NCBI GenBank assembly: GCA_002104905.1
Contig: MCFE01000095.1
Span: forward strand, 1 to 64,000
DNA length: 64,000 nt
Direction: 5' to 3'
Source of the DNA: Basidiobolus meristosporus CBS 931.73
Taxonomy: Eukaryota; Basidiobolomycota; Basidiobolomycetes; Basidiobolales; Basidiobolaceae
Notes under the pieces: generated by a model
What the model saw: the letters and a program-made list of their open reading frames with translations, nothing else
Told to the model about the DNA's origin: nothing
Databases searched by the model: none
Translations under genes and position numbers: made by a program
In this document: positions 45,588 to 55,620 of the stretch, in pieces
How the letters are laid out: each line of letters opens with the position of its first letter
Position numbering within the stretch: position 1 is the stretch's first letter

Positions 45588-47212
45588 AAATCCTTCATGC
45601 GCCATTATCTCATTTGTTGCATTCCTTAATCATCCGAACCCGTGTTCACCCACGTCTTTGCGGAATACAGATAAGGTTACAGACCCCCAATCAAGTTCGG
45701 TTGGGATCAACCGACTTCAGCCTCACTCTCCAGATTTCTGCGCTTATTATAGATTCAGTCTCGTCTTCATGGTAGTTCATGCTGTTCGTACCTCATTCTG
45801 AAGCGGATGATTCCGACGGTAGTCTAGTACCTCCATTGAGGCCTCATATGAATGGTCGATTCCACTCAGTCCGTATCAATCCGAGATAATCAGCTCGGAT
45901 AAATCCAAATTTTGTCATCAGCAGAGGTGTCAGTGGTTCCAGTGCCCTAACCCACCTTAATCCCCGGCTCTGCCCGTTTATCCTTGGATTTATCTCTGGT
46001 CCACAGGGACTGGATCCATCCCATGCCTCGAATCATCACCCTCGTCCTCCATCCACCCTTGGCCCTGTAGGTGGAAACGCTGGGTAGATGGCGGCTCTAC
46101 AAGACGCTTTGGAATTCCAATTCGATGGACTCTCCCGCGTGGCTTGGTGTGCACGGAATCTCCCATATTATCCCAACCTAGGGTAAAGGCTGATAGGAAG
46201 TCTTGATGTGACATTAACACCACCTGACTCCTTTCTCTAGACTCGTTATGCCGTCAATCACCAATAGGCAGGTGGGCGAATGCTTGGATGAAGCTTGCCA
46301 ATTGGCCTTCATCAACTCCGCTCTCTTGATTACCTGCTGGCTCTCGTAGCTCCCATCTGCTCTCAAATGTTTCCAATGCCTGGTGACGAATGATCCCGCT
46401 GGCATTGCGCACATCCGAAGGCCATCTATGCGTATTGGCTGGATCCATCCCATCATCGAAATTCGATTTTCAATTATCTCTTCCAACCTCAGAATCCGCA
46501 AGCCTCCCTCGGGTGACCCTGGGGGATCTGTGGATCGATAGACCACAATTAGAGAGGAGTTGGAGTGACAAAAGCAATTGCCCTTGTTTCTTAAGCCCCA
46601 AAGGGTTGCCATCGGGTGGGGAATGATTGAGCTCACCACGCGAGGTACTGAAAACAGGCCCCCCTCGTCCAGGCTGTTTGTAGGTGAATCGTGATTCCCA
46701 AGTTGGCCCAGTGGTAGGAAATCCCACTAATGATCAGTGGGTTGAGCTATCCTTGAAATTGGAGGTTGCTGGGTTTGGTCGGACTGGTGCCGGGTGGCCA
46801 ACTATTCTCCATTGAAGATTCAAATTTGGATTTTTCTTGGAATTGTCAATGGTCACAACTAGCTTGTGATGGCATTCCACCCTACATACGGCCAGAGATT
46901 TTGTATTGCTGATAATTTCTCTTCAGAATTCAAGTGGTTAGACTGCATACTTGATACAGTGATAGTATGTATGAGGACCAACATATTCCATGCAGTGCTA
47001 TGTGTAGATATAGTATGTGCCTTCATCAAATGGTGAATTTAGTTTAAGTATGGTTGTTGTTGATTTTCATTATGTTCTGTTTGAATCCATTAGTAACACA
47101 TTGCTAATTCTCACAGAAGTAGCTGATTACTCAGAGTAGTTGATGGAGGGGCAGCCTTAATAGTACTCACAATAAATATAATCAGATTGGTTAAGCCACA
47201 TCATAACTAAAT
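45588..47212. other. Gene-poor border between the gene core and the retrotransposon cluster
   Basis: This 1.6 kb contains no recognised gene. A frame on the minus strand (46214-46639, 141 codons) has no known domain. The 15-mer CTGGATCCATCCCAT occurs twice (46010 and 46439). From about 46900 the base composition becomes AT-rich like the transposon cluster. The last bases before 47213 (CATCATAACTAAAT) may be a worn copia primer-binding site. Confidence 0.45.
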
Positions 47213-47558
47213 TGTTGTAAGAGTCTTGGAGATATTGAAAGTGATTGTGACAAGTAAATTATGTGGTTTTCACTTAATGATTTATTGAATGTAAAAGTAG
47301 TATTTATACTTTTACATGGTCTTGGCATTTCAAACACATAGAAAAGGTTAAGGAAGGTTCCAAGAACATGTGTGCAAAGTTTGGGCTGTTTGGACAATTT
47401 ATCTAATTTTCATGTTCTGGGTACCTGATATTTTGGTGAAAGGATTCTAAGTAAGTCCCAACAAGAAATTTGGCCAGTGTTCTCTATGACTTGAAGGTAA
47501 TGATCTAAAGTGACTAAGTTAGTTGAATGTTTAGGTGGAGCTCTGAACTTTTACAACA
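47213..47558 (-). repeat. Solo or worn copia LTR
   Basis: This 346 bp LTR of the main family has TGTTGTAA and TTACAACA ends. Neither side has clear copia coding sequence, though the left flank may be a decayed primer-binding site. No clear target duplication. Confidence 0.75.
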
Positions 47559-47836
47559 CAAATATCAACTTTGAACTGAAACTAACACAAAAATTATCTT
47601 GGACTTGTTCTATAATGCCATTAATCATAGTGCCAGATGGTGTTGTATATTTTGTTGTTGAATTCAGAAATCTCAGTCATGTCCATTGTAAGTTTTTAAT
47701 TACACCTGCATGTTCCATAAGCTTAGTCACTTGAAACACGGTCCACAAATCTTAGAGTACTTCCCCAAATTACTTATTGCAGATGCTTGCTGTGCTTGGA
47801 CTATGCAATAATATAAAAGCCACTTTACATTCTATT
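47559..47836. other. Spacer between LTRs
   Basis: This 278 bp of AT-rich DNA lies between two LTRs. No copia protein similarity could be read in it. Confidence 0.4.
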
Positions 47837-48185
47837 TGTTGTAAAAGTTTGTAATTCAATCTAAATATTCTCCTAACTTGGTCACTTAGATCATTGCCTT
47901 TAAATCCTAGAGAATACTGAACAAATTCCTTGTTGGGATTTACTTGGAATATTTTCACAAAAATACCCAGTACCCAGAGCATGAGAATTCTCAGAGTTGT
48001 TCAAACAGCCCCAAACTTTGCATAGATGTTTTGAGGACCTTCTTAAGCCTATTCTATGTGTTTGTTATGCCAAGACCATGTAAAAGTATAAATACTACTT
48101 TTATAGGCAATAAATCATTTAGTGAAAACCACATAATCTACTTGTCCTCCAAATCACTTCCAATATCTCCAAGACTCTTACAACT
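47837..48185 (+). repeat. Copia LTR, left arm of an inverted repeat
   Basis: This is a full-length LTR in plus orientation (TGTTGTAAAAG...CTCTTACAACT, last base altered). Its part from about 47840 to 48056 is repeated, inverted and almost unchanged, at 48188-48405. Confidence 0.8.
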
Positions 48186-48405
48186 TAGAGTAGGCTTAAG
48201 AAGGTCCTCAAAACATCTATGCAAAGTTTGGGGCTGTTTGAACAACTTTGAGAATTCTCATGCTCTGGGTACTGGGTATTTTTGTGAAAATATTCCAAGT
48301 AAATCCCAACAAGGAATTTGTTCAGTATTCTCTAGGATTTGAAGGTAATGATCTAGGTGACTAAGCTAGGTGAATATTTAGGTGGAATTACAAATTCTTA
48401 CAACA
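48186..48405 (-). repeat. Partial copia LTR, right arm of an inverted repeat
   Basis: About 220 bp of the LTR in minus orientation end TTACAACA and are followed by the polypurine tract of the fragment to the right. It shares private substitutions with the left arm (for example AGGTCCTCAAAACATCTATG) that other LTRs here lack. Confidence 0.8.
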
Positions 48406-49012
48406 CTCCCACTCAGCTAAATGCTCATACTGATTAGTCCTATTTTGACCTAAGATATTCAAGCTTGTCTCTAGCTAATGGCTTGGTAAATATGTCTGCA
48501 ATTATTTCATCTGAGGGACAGTGAACTAAGCTAACTGAGTTATTCTCTATAGCATCACATATGATATGATGTCTAATATCTATATGCTTATTTCAAGCAT
48601 GAAAATTTGGATTTCTACCTAATTGTGTACATCCTTAATTATCTTGAAATGATGTAATAGGCATTTTTTGACATAGGCCTATATCTGTAAAAAGCTTTCT
48701 TAACCACATTGATTCTTTTGTAGCCTCACTGGCTGCCATATACTCTGACTGACAACTCCCACTGAATATGAGATATCTGGACATGTTCCAAGCATGTTAT
48801 ACATCAGACTGCAGACCATAGATTGATAAGGAAAGTCAGGGCTTTCAGATGACACCAAGCTCTCTTGATTTGGTGAAGTTTTGGCCAAGTTAAGGTTTGT
48901 CTCCATTGGGGCAACTACTGGTCTACAGTCTTCCATTAGGTACCTCTTTAGTATATCTTGAATATACTTGGATTGGCTTAGGGTAATAGTGCAGGTACTT
49001 CTGTCTATGCAG
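48406..49012 (-). mobile_element. Copia pol fragment (RNase H and RT end) with internal deletion
   Basis: On the minus strand this holds the last part of pol: polypurine tract, then RNase H, then the end of RT. About 300 bp of RNase H are missing at ~48755, where GGCTGCCATATACTCTGAC jumps to TGACAACTCCC. It ends at 49012 against plus-strand gag sequence. Confidence 0.75.
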
Positions 49013-49138
49013 AGGAAGCCTCAAAGTACCAGAAGAAAGAACAAAGTGCTTTAAGCTGCATTTGCTTTAATGTTAGTGACAATTTGCTAATTCAATGCTC
49101 AAGAGTAAAAACGCCAAAGAATTCCTGGCAGGCATTAG
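49013..49138 (+). mobile_element. Copia gag fragment
   Basis: This 126 bp of gag on the plus strand (start of EEASKYQKKEQSA-like coding) is cut off by the LTR at 49139. Confidence 0.7.
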
Positions 49139-49486
49139 TGTTGTAAGAGTCTTGGAGATACTGGAAGTGATTGGGAGGACAAGTAGATTATGTGGTTTTC
49201 ACTTAATGACTTATTGAATGTAAAGTAGTATTTATACTTTTACATGATCTTGGCATTACAAGCACGTATAATAGGCTAAGAAAGGTCCTAAGAACATGTG
49301 TGCAGAGTTTGGGGCTGTTTGGACAACTTTGAGAATTTTCATGTTCTGGGTACCTGGTATTTTGGTGAAAATATTCTAAGTAAATCCCAACAAGGAATTT
49401 GGTCAGTATTCTCTAGAATTTGAGGGTAATGATTAAAGTGATCAAGTTAGGTGAATATTTAGGTGGAACTACAAATTCTTACAACA
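49139..49486 (-). repeat. 3' LTR of the minus-strand copia element
   Basis: The 348 bp LTR is bounded by TGTTGTAA and TTACAACA. The polypurine tract (minus strand GAGTGGGAG) abuts it at 49487-49495. Confidence 0.85.
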
Positions 49487-49673
49487 CTCCCACTCAGCTA
49501 AATGTTCATACTGACTAGTCTTAGTTTTGACCTAAAATATTCAAATTTGTCTCTAGCTAATGGTTTGGTAAATATGTCTGCAATCATTTCATCTGTAGGA
49601 CAGTAAACTAAGCTAACTAAGTTATTCTCTATAGCTTCACATATGAATGATGTCTAATATCTATATGCTTATT

Positions 49674-52490
49674 TCAAGCATGAAAAGTTGGATTTCTACC
49701 TAACTGTATACATCTTTGATTATCTTGAAATAAAGTAATAGGCGTTTTTTGACATAGGCCTAAATCTGTAAAAAGCTTTCTTAACCACATTGCTTCTTTT
49801 GTAGCTTCACAGGCTGCCATATACTCTGTCTCTGTGGTAGAAAGTTCTACAGTTGGTTGCTTTCTTGAATTCCATGAAATTGCTCCTTTACAGTAAAGAA
49901 AGGTATATCCTGTGGTGGATCTTCTGTCTTCTAAATTTTGTCCCCAATCAGCATCAGAGTATCCCACAAGATCCTGTTCTGAATCCTTATAAGTGTATCT
50001 TAAGCAGATATCAGCAGTTCCTTTTAGGTATCTAAAAATCTGCTTAACTGCTGCAATATGATCAGATCCATAGTTCTGATTATGATGGCTGACAACTCCC
50101 ACTGAATATGAGATATTGGGACGTGTTATAAGCATGATATACATCAGACTGCAGACCATAGATTGATAAGAAAAGTCAGGGCTTTCAGATGGCACCAAGC
50201 TCTCTTGATTTGGGTGAGTTTTGACCAAGTTAAGGTTAGTCCCCATTGGGGTAGCTGCCGGTTTACAGTCTTCTATTTGGTACTTCTTTTGTATAGCTCA
50301 AATATACTTGGACTGGCTTAGGGTAACAGTCTGGGTACTTCTGTCTATGGAGAACTTTATCCCTAAGTAGTAACTAAGTTCTCCTAGATTGGACATCTTG
50401 AACTCCTTAGATAGGCTGGATTTAGTCTCCTCCAATGTTTCTAGGTTATTGGTGGCTATAATTAGATCATCCACATATAGAGCTAATAGAACTGGATTTG
50501 CTCTGACTGGCTTATAGTATATACTATAGTCAGCATTACTCCTTTTGAAACTCAAAGATTCCAAATAAGAAACTATCTTGCAATTCCAGGCTCTTGGTGA
50601 TTGTTTGAGACCATATAGTGACTTTTTAAGCTTACAGACCAAATGGGGGCTATCTTGGTCAACAAACCCATCAGGCTGGTCCATATACACATCCTCATCA
50701 AGTTCTCCATTTGAATATGCAGTTTTTACATCCATTTGATGAATAAAAAACTTATATTTGGCTGCAATAGCCAATATTAATCTGATGGAATTAAACTTGG
50801 CTATTGGTGCAAAGGTCTCAGAATAGTCAAGTCCTTTTGTTTGAGAGTATCCTTTGGCCACAAGTCTTGCTTTGTGTCTTTCAATTGTACCATCAGCCTT
50901 GTATTTTGTCTTGAAGACCCATCTGTATCCAACTGATTTTTGGTTAATTGGCAATTTGATAAAGTCCCAAGTTTGATTTTCCATCAGGGCCTGATATTCC
51001 TCAGTCATTGCAGATCTCCAAAACTTTGTCTGAGGGCTATTTAGTACCTCTTTACAGTCTGGGACTCATCAATATGTACTGAATAGGCATAGGCTAAGTT
51101 TGTACCCTCATTGACATAGTAACTTGGGCTATTTCTTGTCTAATTGGATCTCAGGGATATTCAATACTGGAATGATCACTTCTGGGATATTCCTAGGCAT
51201 TGATTCTGGCTGGACCATGGTTGTAGAGTCCTCTGGAGTGAAAAAATTTCATTGTTTTGCTCTGATTCAATCCTGACAATTGGTGGACTTGGGATCAGAT
51301 TTTTGTCATCATATGTTGTCATCTTTGTGAAAATTTTGAGTTTTAACCAAACAACACATCCCTGAGCTGGATTAGCTTCTTTGCTTTGATATTGTAGAGT
51401 CTGTAGGCTTTACTCTCATTGCAGTAACAAAAAATATGCATTTTACACTTTTTGGCTCAAATTTTGACTGATTGCCAGGCAGTTTCATGGCATAAGCTGT
51501 ACACCCAAATATTCTTAGATGTTCTGCACTTGGTCTGCATCCATACCATGCTTCAAATGGAGTAGAATCACAAAGTATTCTGTTATAACACCTATTTTTA
51601 AGATATACAGCAGTGGCAACTGATTCCGCCCAAAAATCATAGGATAATTTTTGATCATGAATCATAGATCTTGCCATAGCAATTATTGATCTGTTAGCAC
51701 GTTCTGCTACTCCATTTTGCTGTGGGGAGTATAGTACAGTAGTCTCTTGCTTTATCCCATGAATCTTGCAGAAGTGTATGAAGAGTTTTGAGGTATATTC
51801 TACACCATTGTCAGAGCGTATTTTCTTGATTTTTTCACCAGTTTCTCTCTCCACCATGGCTTTGAACTCCCTGAGCTTAGACAGAGCTTCTTCCTTTCTC
51901 TCCATGAAGTAGGCCCATGTGTATCTTGTACAATCATTGGTAAAAGTGATTAAATACTTCATCCTGCCTAAGGATAAATTTTGCATATCTCCACACAGAT
52001 CTGAGTGAGTTAGATCTAATTTTTTCTTAGTTTTGATCAACCCAGAGCTCTTGAGCAGTTGTCTGGCTTGTTTCCCATATATGCAGGCTTCACAGTGCTC
52101 CAAATTGACTGGGGGATCAATTTTTACTCCAGAAATTAGCTGATCTTTGATCATTTTGTGCAAATAATCAAAATTGATGTGCCCAAATCTCCTGTGCCGA
52201 AGCATTGGTGTTTCTTCATTTGAGTTACTGATATTGGCTTTCAAATATGATGGAATATAAGTCAACTTGTATAAATTCTGATCTCTGATACCCAAAGCAA
52301 TATGGGCATCATTTTGATCAGTAATCTTGCATCCAGAATTGTCAAAGCTGAAACTGAGTCCTTCTGCAGTGGCCTTGCTTACAGATAGTAGGTTTGTGGC
52401 TATTTCTGGTACATAGAGTACTTCTTTGAAAGTCAGTGTATGGCTTCCTTCACTGCTTCTTAGGTTTGCTTGGATAGTTCCTTCTCCCAC
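49674..52490 (-). pseudogene. Copia pol: integrase, reverse transcriptase, RNase H
   Basis: Integrase is 52490-51372 with an HHCC-type zinc module (HINFDYL...CEACIYGKQ) and the DDE residues in LTHSDLCG, RSDNGVEYTS and QQNGVAERANRS. A frameshift near 51430 ends it. RT is 51008-50298, with [23 protein letters not shown] and the catalytic YVDDLII. RNase H is 50246-49674, with GYSDADWGQ and STTETEYMA. Stops separate IN, RT and RNase H, so no single polyprotein can be made. The order of domains identifies Ty1/copia. Confidence 0.85.
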
Positions 52491-52655
52491 TGCATCAAAT
52501 GTTCAATCATCACCCATGAAAACCTTCTTAATTGGAATTTCTTGATATTTGGTAAAAAGTTCTTTTTCGTGTGTAAAGTGTGGAGATGCTCCAGAGTCAA
52601 TATACTATGTCTGAGAATCCTTGTTTGTGGTCATATTTAGTGCAGATATGAATAG

Positions 52656-53465
52656 TCAATTTTCAGTTGTTGCAGCGTTTCCATATTCAGGCTTTTTGTG
52701 CTGACTATCTTTCTTTTTGAGACACCGGTCTGATGTGTGTCCTTTCCTTTTGCAGTAGTTGCAAAACAGGTTGCTGTTGCCTTTGTAGGGTCTTGGGTAC
52801 CTCCTTTGTTGGTTATCATTACTTATTAAAGCATCTTCTTCTTCCTTCTTATTGATGCTTGATTTTCTTAATTCTTCATCCAGGAGCCCTCCATACACAT
52901 AACTTAAGGTCAAATCTTCAGTTCTGGACTCTAGGGCTGATACAAGGCCCTGAAACTTGTCTGTCAGGCTATTCAGGATGGTAACTATCACATCCTCATC
53001 AGTAGTTGGTACACCCACAGATTCCAACTCATCTACCAGCAGGGTAATTCTGTTAATTAGATTTTTCATTTCTTCTCCTTGCAGCATTTGTGTAGTAAAG
53101 AATTTTTGTCTCAGATACATTTTCTTGGCAGCTGAACATTACTGGTAGGTGTCTTCTAATGCCTTCCAGGCATTCTTTGCTGTTTTTGCTCTTAAGCATT
53201 GTAATAGCAATTTGTCTTTAACATTAAGGCAAATGCAGTTAAAGGCACTTTGCTCTTTCTTCTGGTACTTTAAGGCTTCCTCTCCCACGTTTTTAGGAGG
53301 GCATTCTTCTCCCATAACAATATCCCAAAGGCCTCTTTCTTGCAGCAGCATCTTCATCTTCACCTTCCACACTTGGTAGTTAGATCCATCCAACTTTTCA
53401 GCAGAGGGAAAAATTCCAGTAATAGCAGTAGTTGACATTGCAGAGAGTGACAGCTTGGGGCTCAT
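52656..53465 (-). pseudogene. Copia gag with a premature stop
   Basis: Gag starts at the ATG within the primer site (53465-53463), runs to a TAA near 53137, and remains in the same frame after it to a CCHC knuckle (CNYCKRKGHTSDRC, ~52750) and beyond to about 52656. The same TAA occurs in the copies at 55200 and 61786. The protease motif (IDSGAS, near 52596) follows. Confidence 0.8.
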
Positions 53466-53469
53466 AGCC
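53458..53469 (-). other. Copia primer-binding site
   Basis: The minus strand reads GGCTATGAGCCC directly after the LTR. It complements the initiator tRNA-Met anticodon arm with one mismatch (C for T at position 3). The gag ATG is inside it. Confidence 0.65.
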
Positions 53470-53818
53470 TGTTGTAAGAGTTTTGGAGATATTGGAAGTG
53501 ATTGGGAGAACAAGTAGTTTATGTGGTTTTCACTTAATGATTTATTGAATGTAAAAGTGGTATTTATACTTGGACATGGTCTTGGCATTGCAAACATGTA
53601 GAATTAGCTGAGGAAGGTCCCAAGAACATGTGTGCAAAGCTTGGGGCTGTTTGAACAACTTTGAGAATTTTCATGTTCTGGGTACCTGGTATTTTGGTGA
53701 AAATATTCCAAGTATATCCAGACAAGGAATTTAGTCAGTATTCTCTATGAATTGAAGGTAATGATCAATGTGACTTAGTTAGGTGAATATTTAGGTGGAA
53801 TTACAAATTTTTACAACA
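53470..53818 (-). repeat. 5' LTR of the minus-strand copia element
   Basis: This 349 bp LTR is closer to the inverted LTR at 54523-54871 than to its own 3' LTR. Both share, for example, TTGTCNGGATATACTTGG and the 'CTTGGACATGG' change. Confidence 0.85.
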
Positions 53819-54522
53819 CTTCTAAGCTTTACTTGCATAGGTCCTTCCCCCATTGCATTAAGTGCTTGGTTGTCACCCATGAAAGCCTTCTTAATTGGAA
53901 TTTCTTGGTATAGGGTAAAAAGTATTTTCTAGTGTGTAAAATGTAGAGATGCTCCAGAGTCAATATAACATGTCTGAGAATCCTTGTTCTTGGTCACATT
54001 TAGTGCAGATATGAATAGTCTATCTTCAGCTGTTGCAGCTTTTCCATGTTCAGGCTTCTTTTGCCAATTATTACTCTTTTTGAGACACCCATTTGAGGTC
54101 TGTCCTCTCCTATTGCAGTAGTTGCAAAACAGGTTACTGTTGCCTTTCATGGGCTTGGGTACCTCCTTTGTTGGTTATTGTTGCTTATTAATGCATTTTT
54201 GTCTTCCTTCTTTTTGGCGCTTGATTTTCTTAATTCTTCATCCAGGAGCCCTCCATACACATAACTTAAGGTTAGATCTTCAGTTCTGGACTCTAGAGCT
54301 GATACAACACCCTGAAGCTTGTCTGTCAGTCTATTCAGGATGGTAACTATCAGATCTTCATCAGAAGTTGGTATGCCCACAGATTCCATCTCATCCACCA
54401 ACAGGGTAACTCTGTTAATTAGATTTTTCATTACTTCTTCCGGCAGCATCTTTTTAATAAAGAATTTTTGTCTAAGATACATTTTTTTAGCAGCTGAACA
54501 GGATTGGTAGGTAACTTCTAAT
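53819..54522 (-). mobile_element. Copia gag-protease fragment between the inverted elements
   Basis: Minus-strand sequence covers protease (CYIDSGASLHFTH), the CCHC knuckle (CNYCNRRGQTSNGC) and the second half of gag. It breaks off at the LTR of the plus element. It is a more diverged copy than its neighbours. Here the gag stop position has a sense codon (TCC). Confidence 0.75.
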
Positions 54523-54871
54523 TGTTGTAAAAATTTGTATTTCCACCTAAATATTCACCTAACCTAGTCACTTTGATCTTTACCTTCAATTCATAGAGAA
54601 TACTGACTAAATTCCTTGTCGGGATATACTTGGAATATTTTCACCAAAATACCAGGTACCCAGAACATGAAAATTCTCAAAGTTGTTCAAACAGCCCCAA
54701 GCTTTGCACACATGTTCTTGGGACCTTCCTCAGCTAATTCTACATGTTTGCAATGCCAAGACCATGTCCAAGTATAAATACTACTTTTACATTCAATAAA
54801 TCATTAAGTGAAAACCACATAAACTACTTGTTCTCCCAATCACTTCCAATATCTCCAAGACTCTTACAACA
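54523..54871 (+). repeat. 5' LTR of the plus-strand copia element
   Basis: The 349 bp LTR (TGTTGTAAAAATTTG...CTCTTACAACA) is followed at once by the primer-binding site. Confidence 0.85.
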
Positions 54872-54883
54872 GGCTATGAGCCC
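54872..54883 (+). other. Copia primer-binding site overlapping the gag start
   Basis: GGCTATGAGCCC follows the LTR without a gap and complements the initiator tRNA-Met anticodon arm with one mismatch. The ATG at 54876 opens gag. Confidence 0.65.
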
Positions 54884-55620
54884 CAAGCTGTCACTCTCTG
54901 CAATGTCAACTACTGCTATTACTGGAATTTTTCCCTCTGCTGAAAAGTTGGATGGATCTAACTACCAAGTGTGGAGGGTGAAGATGAAGATGCTGCTGCA
55001 AGAAAGAGGCCTTTGGGATATTGTTATGGGAGAAGAATGCCCTCCTAAAAACGTGGGAGAGGAAGCCTTAAAGTACCAGAAGAAAGAGCAAAGTGCCTTT
55101 AACTGCATTTGCCTTAATGTTAAAGACAAATTGCTATTACAATGCTTAAGAGCAAAAACAGCAAAGAATGCCTGGAAGGCATTAGAAGACACCTACCAGT
55201 AATGTTCAGCTGCCAAGAAAATGTATCTGAGACAAAAATTCTTTACTACACAAATGCTGCAAGGAGAAGAAATGAAAAATCTAATTAACAGAATTACCCT
55301 GCTGGTAGATGAGTTGGAATCTGTGGGTGTACCAACTACTGATGAGGATGTGATAGTTACCATCCTGAATAGCCTGACAGACAAGTTTCAGGGCCTTGTA
55401 TCAGCCCTAGAGTCCAGAACTGAAGATTTGACCTTAAGTTATGTGTATGGAGGGCTCCTGGATGAAGAATTAAGAAAATCAAGCATCAATAAGAAGGAAG
55501 AAGAAGATGCTTTAATAAGTAATGATAACCAACAAAGGAGGTACCCAAGACCCTACAAAGGCAACAGCAACCTGTTTTGCAACTACTGCAAAAGGAAAGG
55601 ACACACATCAGACCGGTGTC
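54876..55620 (+). pseudogene. Copia gag with premature stop and split zinc knuckle
   Basis: Gag begins MSPKLSLSAMSTT and stops at TAA 55200-55202. The same frame continues through MYLRQKFFTTQM to CNYCKRKGHTSDRC, whose last residues abut the insertion at 55617. Confidence 0.8.

Larger units (their letters stand above)
49139..53818 (-). mobile_element. Full-length Ty1/copia retrotransposon, inactive
   Basis: This 4680 bp element is complete in outline: 5' LTR 53470-53818, primer site 53458-53469, gag, protease, integrase, reverse transcriptase, RNase H, polypurine tract (GAGTGGGAG) and 3' LTR 49139-49486. The order protease-IN-RT-RH is the copia (Pseudoviridae) order. Several stops and frameshifts make it non-autonomous. 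The flanking pentamers (CATTAG before, CTTCT after) do not match, so the ends have probably been rearranged since insertion. Confidence 0.9.

Noticed and set aside
46214-46639. 141-codon frame on the minus strand
   Set aside because: No recognisable composition or motif, and it is embedded in a gene-poor border region.
54744-54875. Extension of gag upstream into the LTR (frame from ATG 54744)
   Set aside because: The extension reads the LTR itself and ends in the primer site; the gag start is at 54876.
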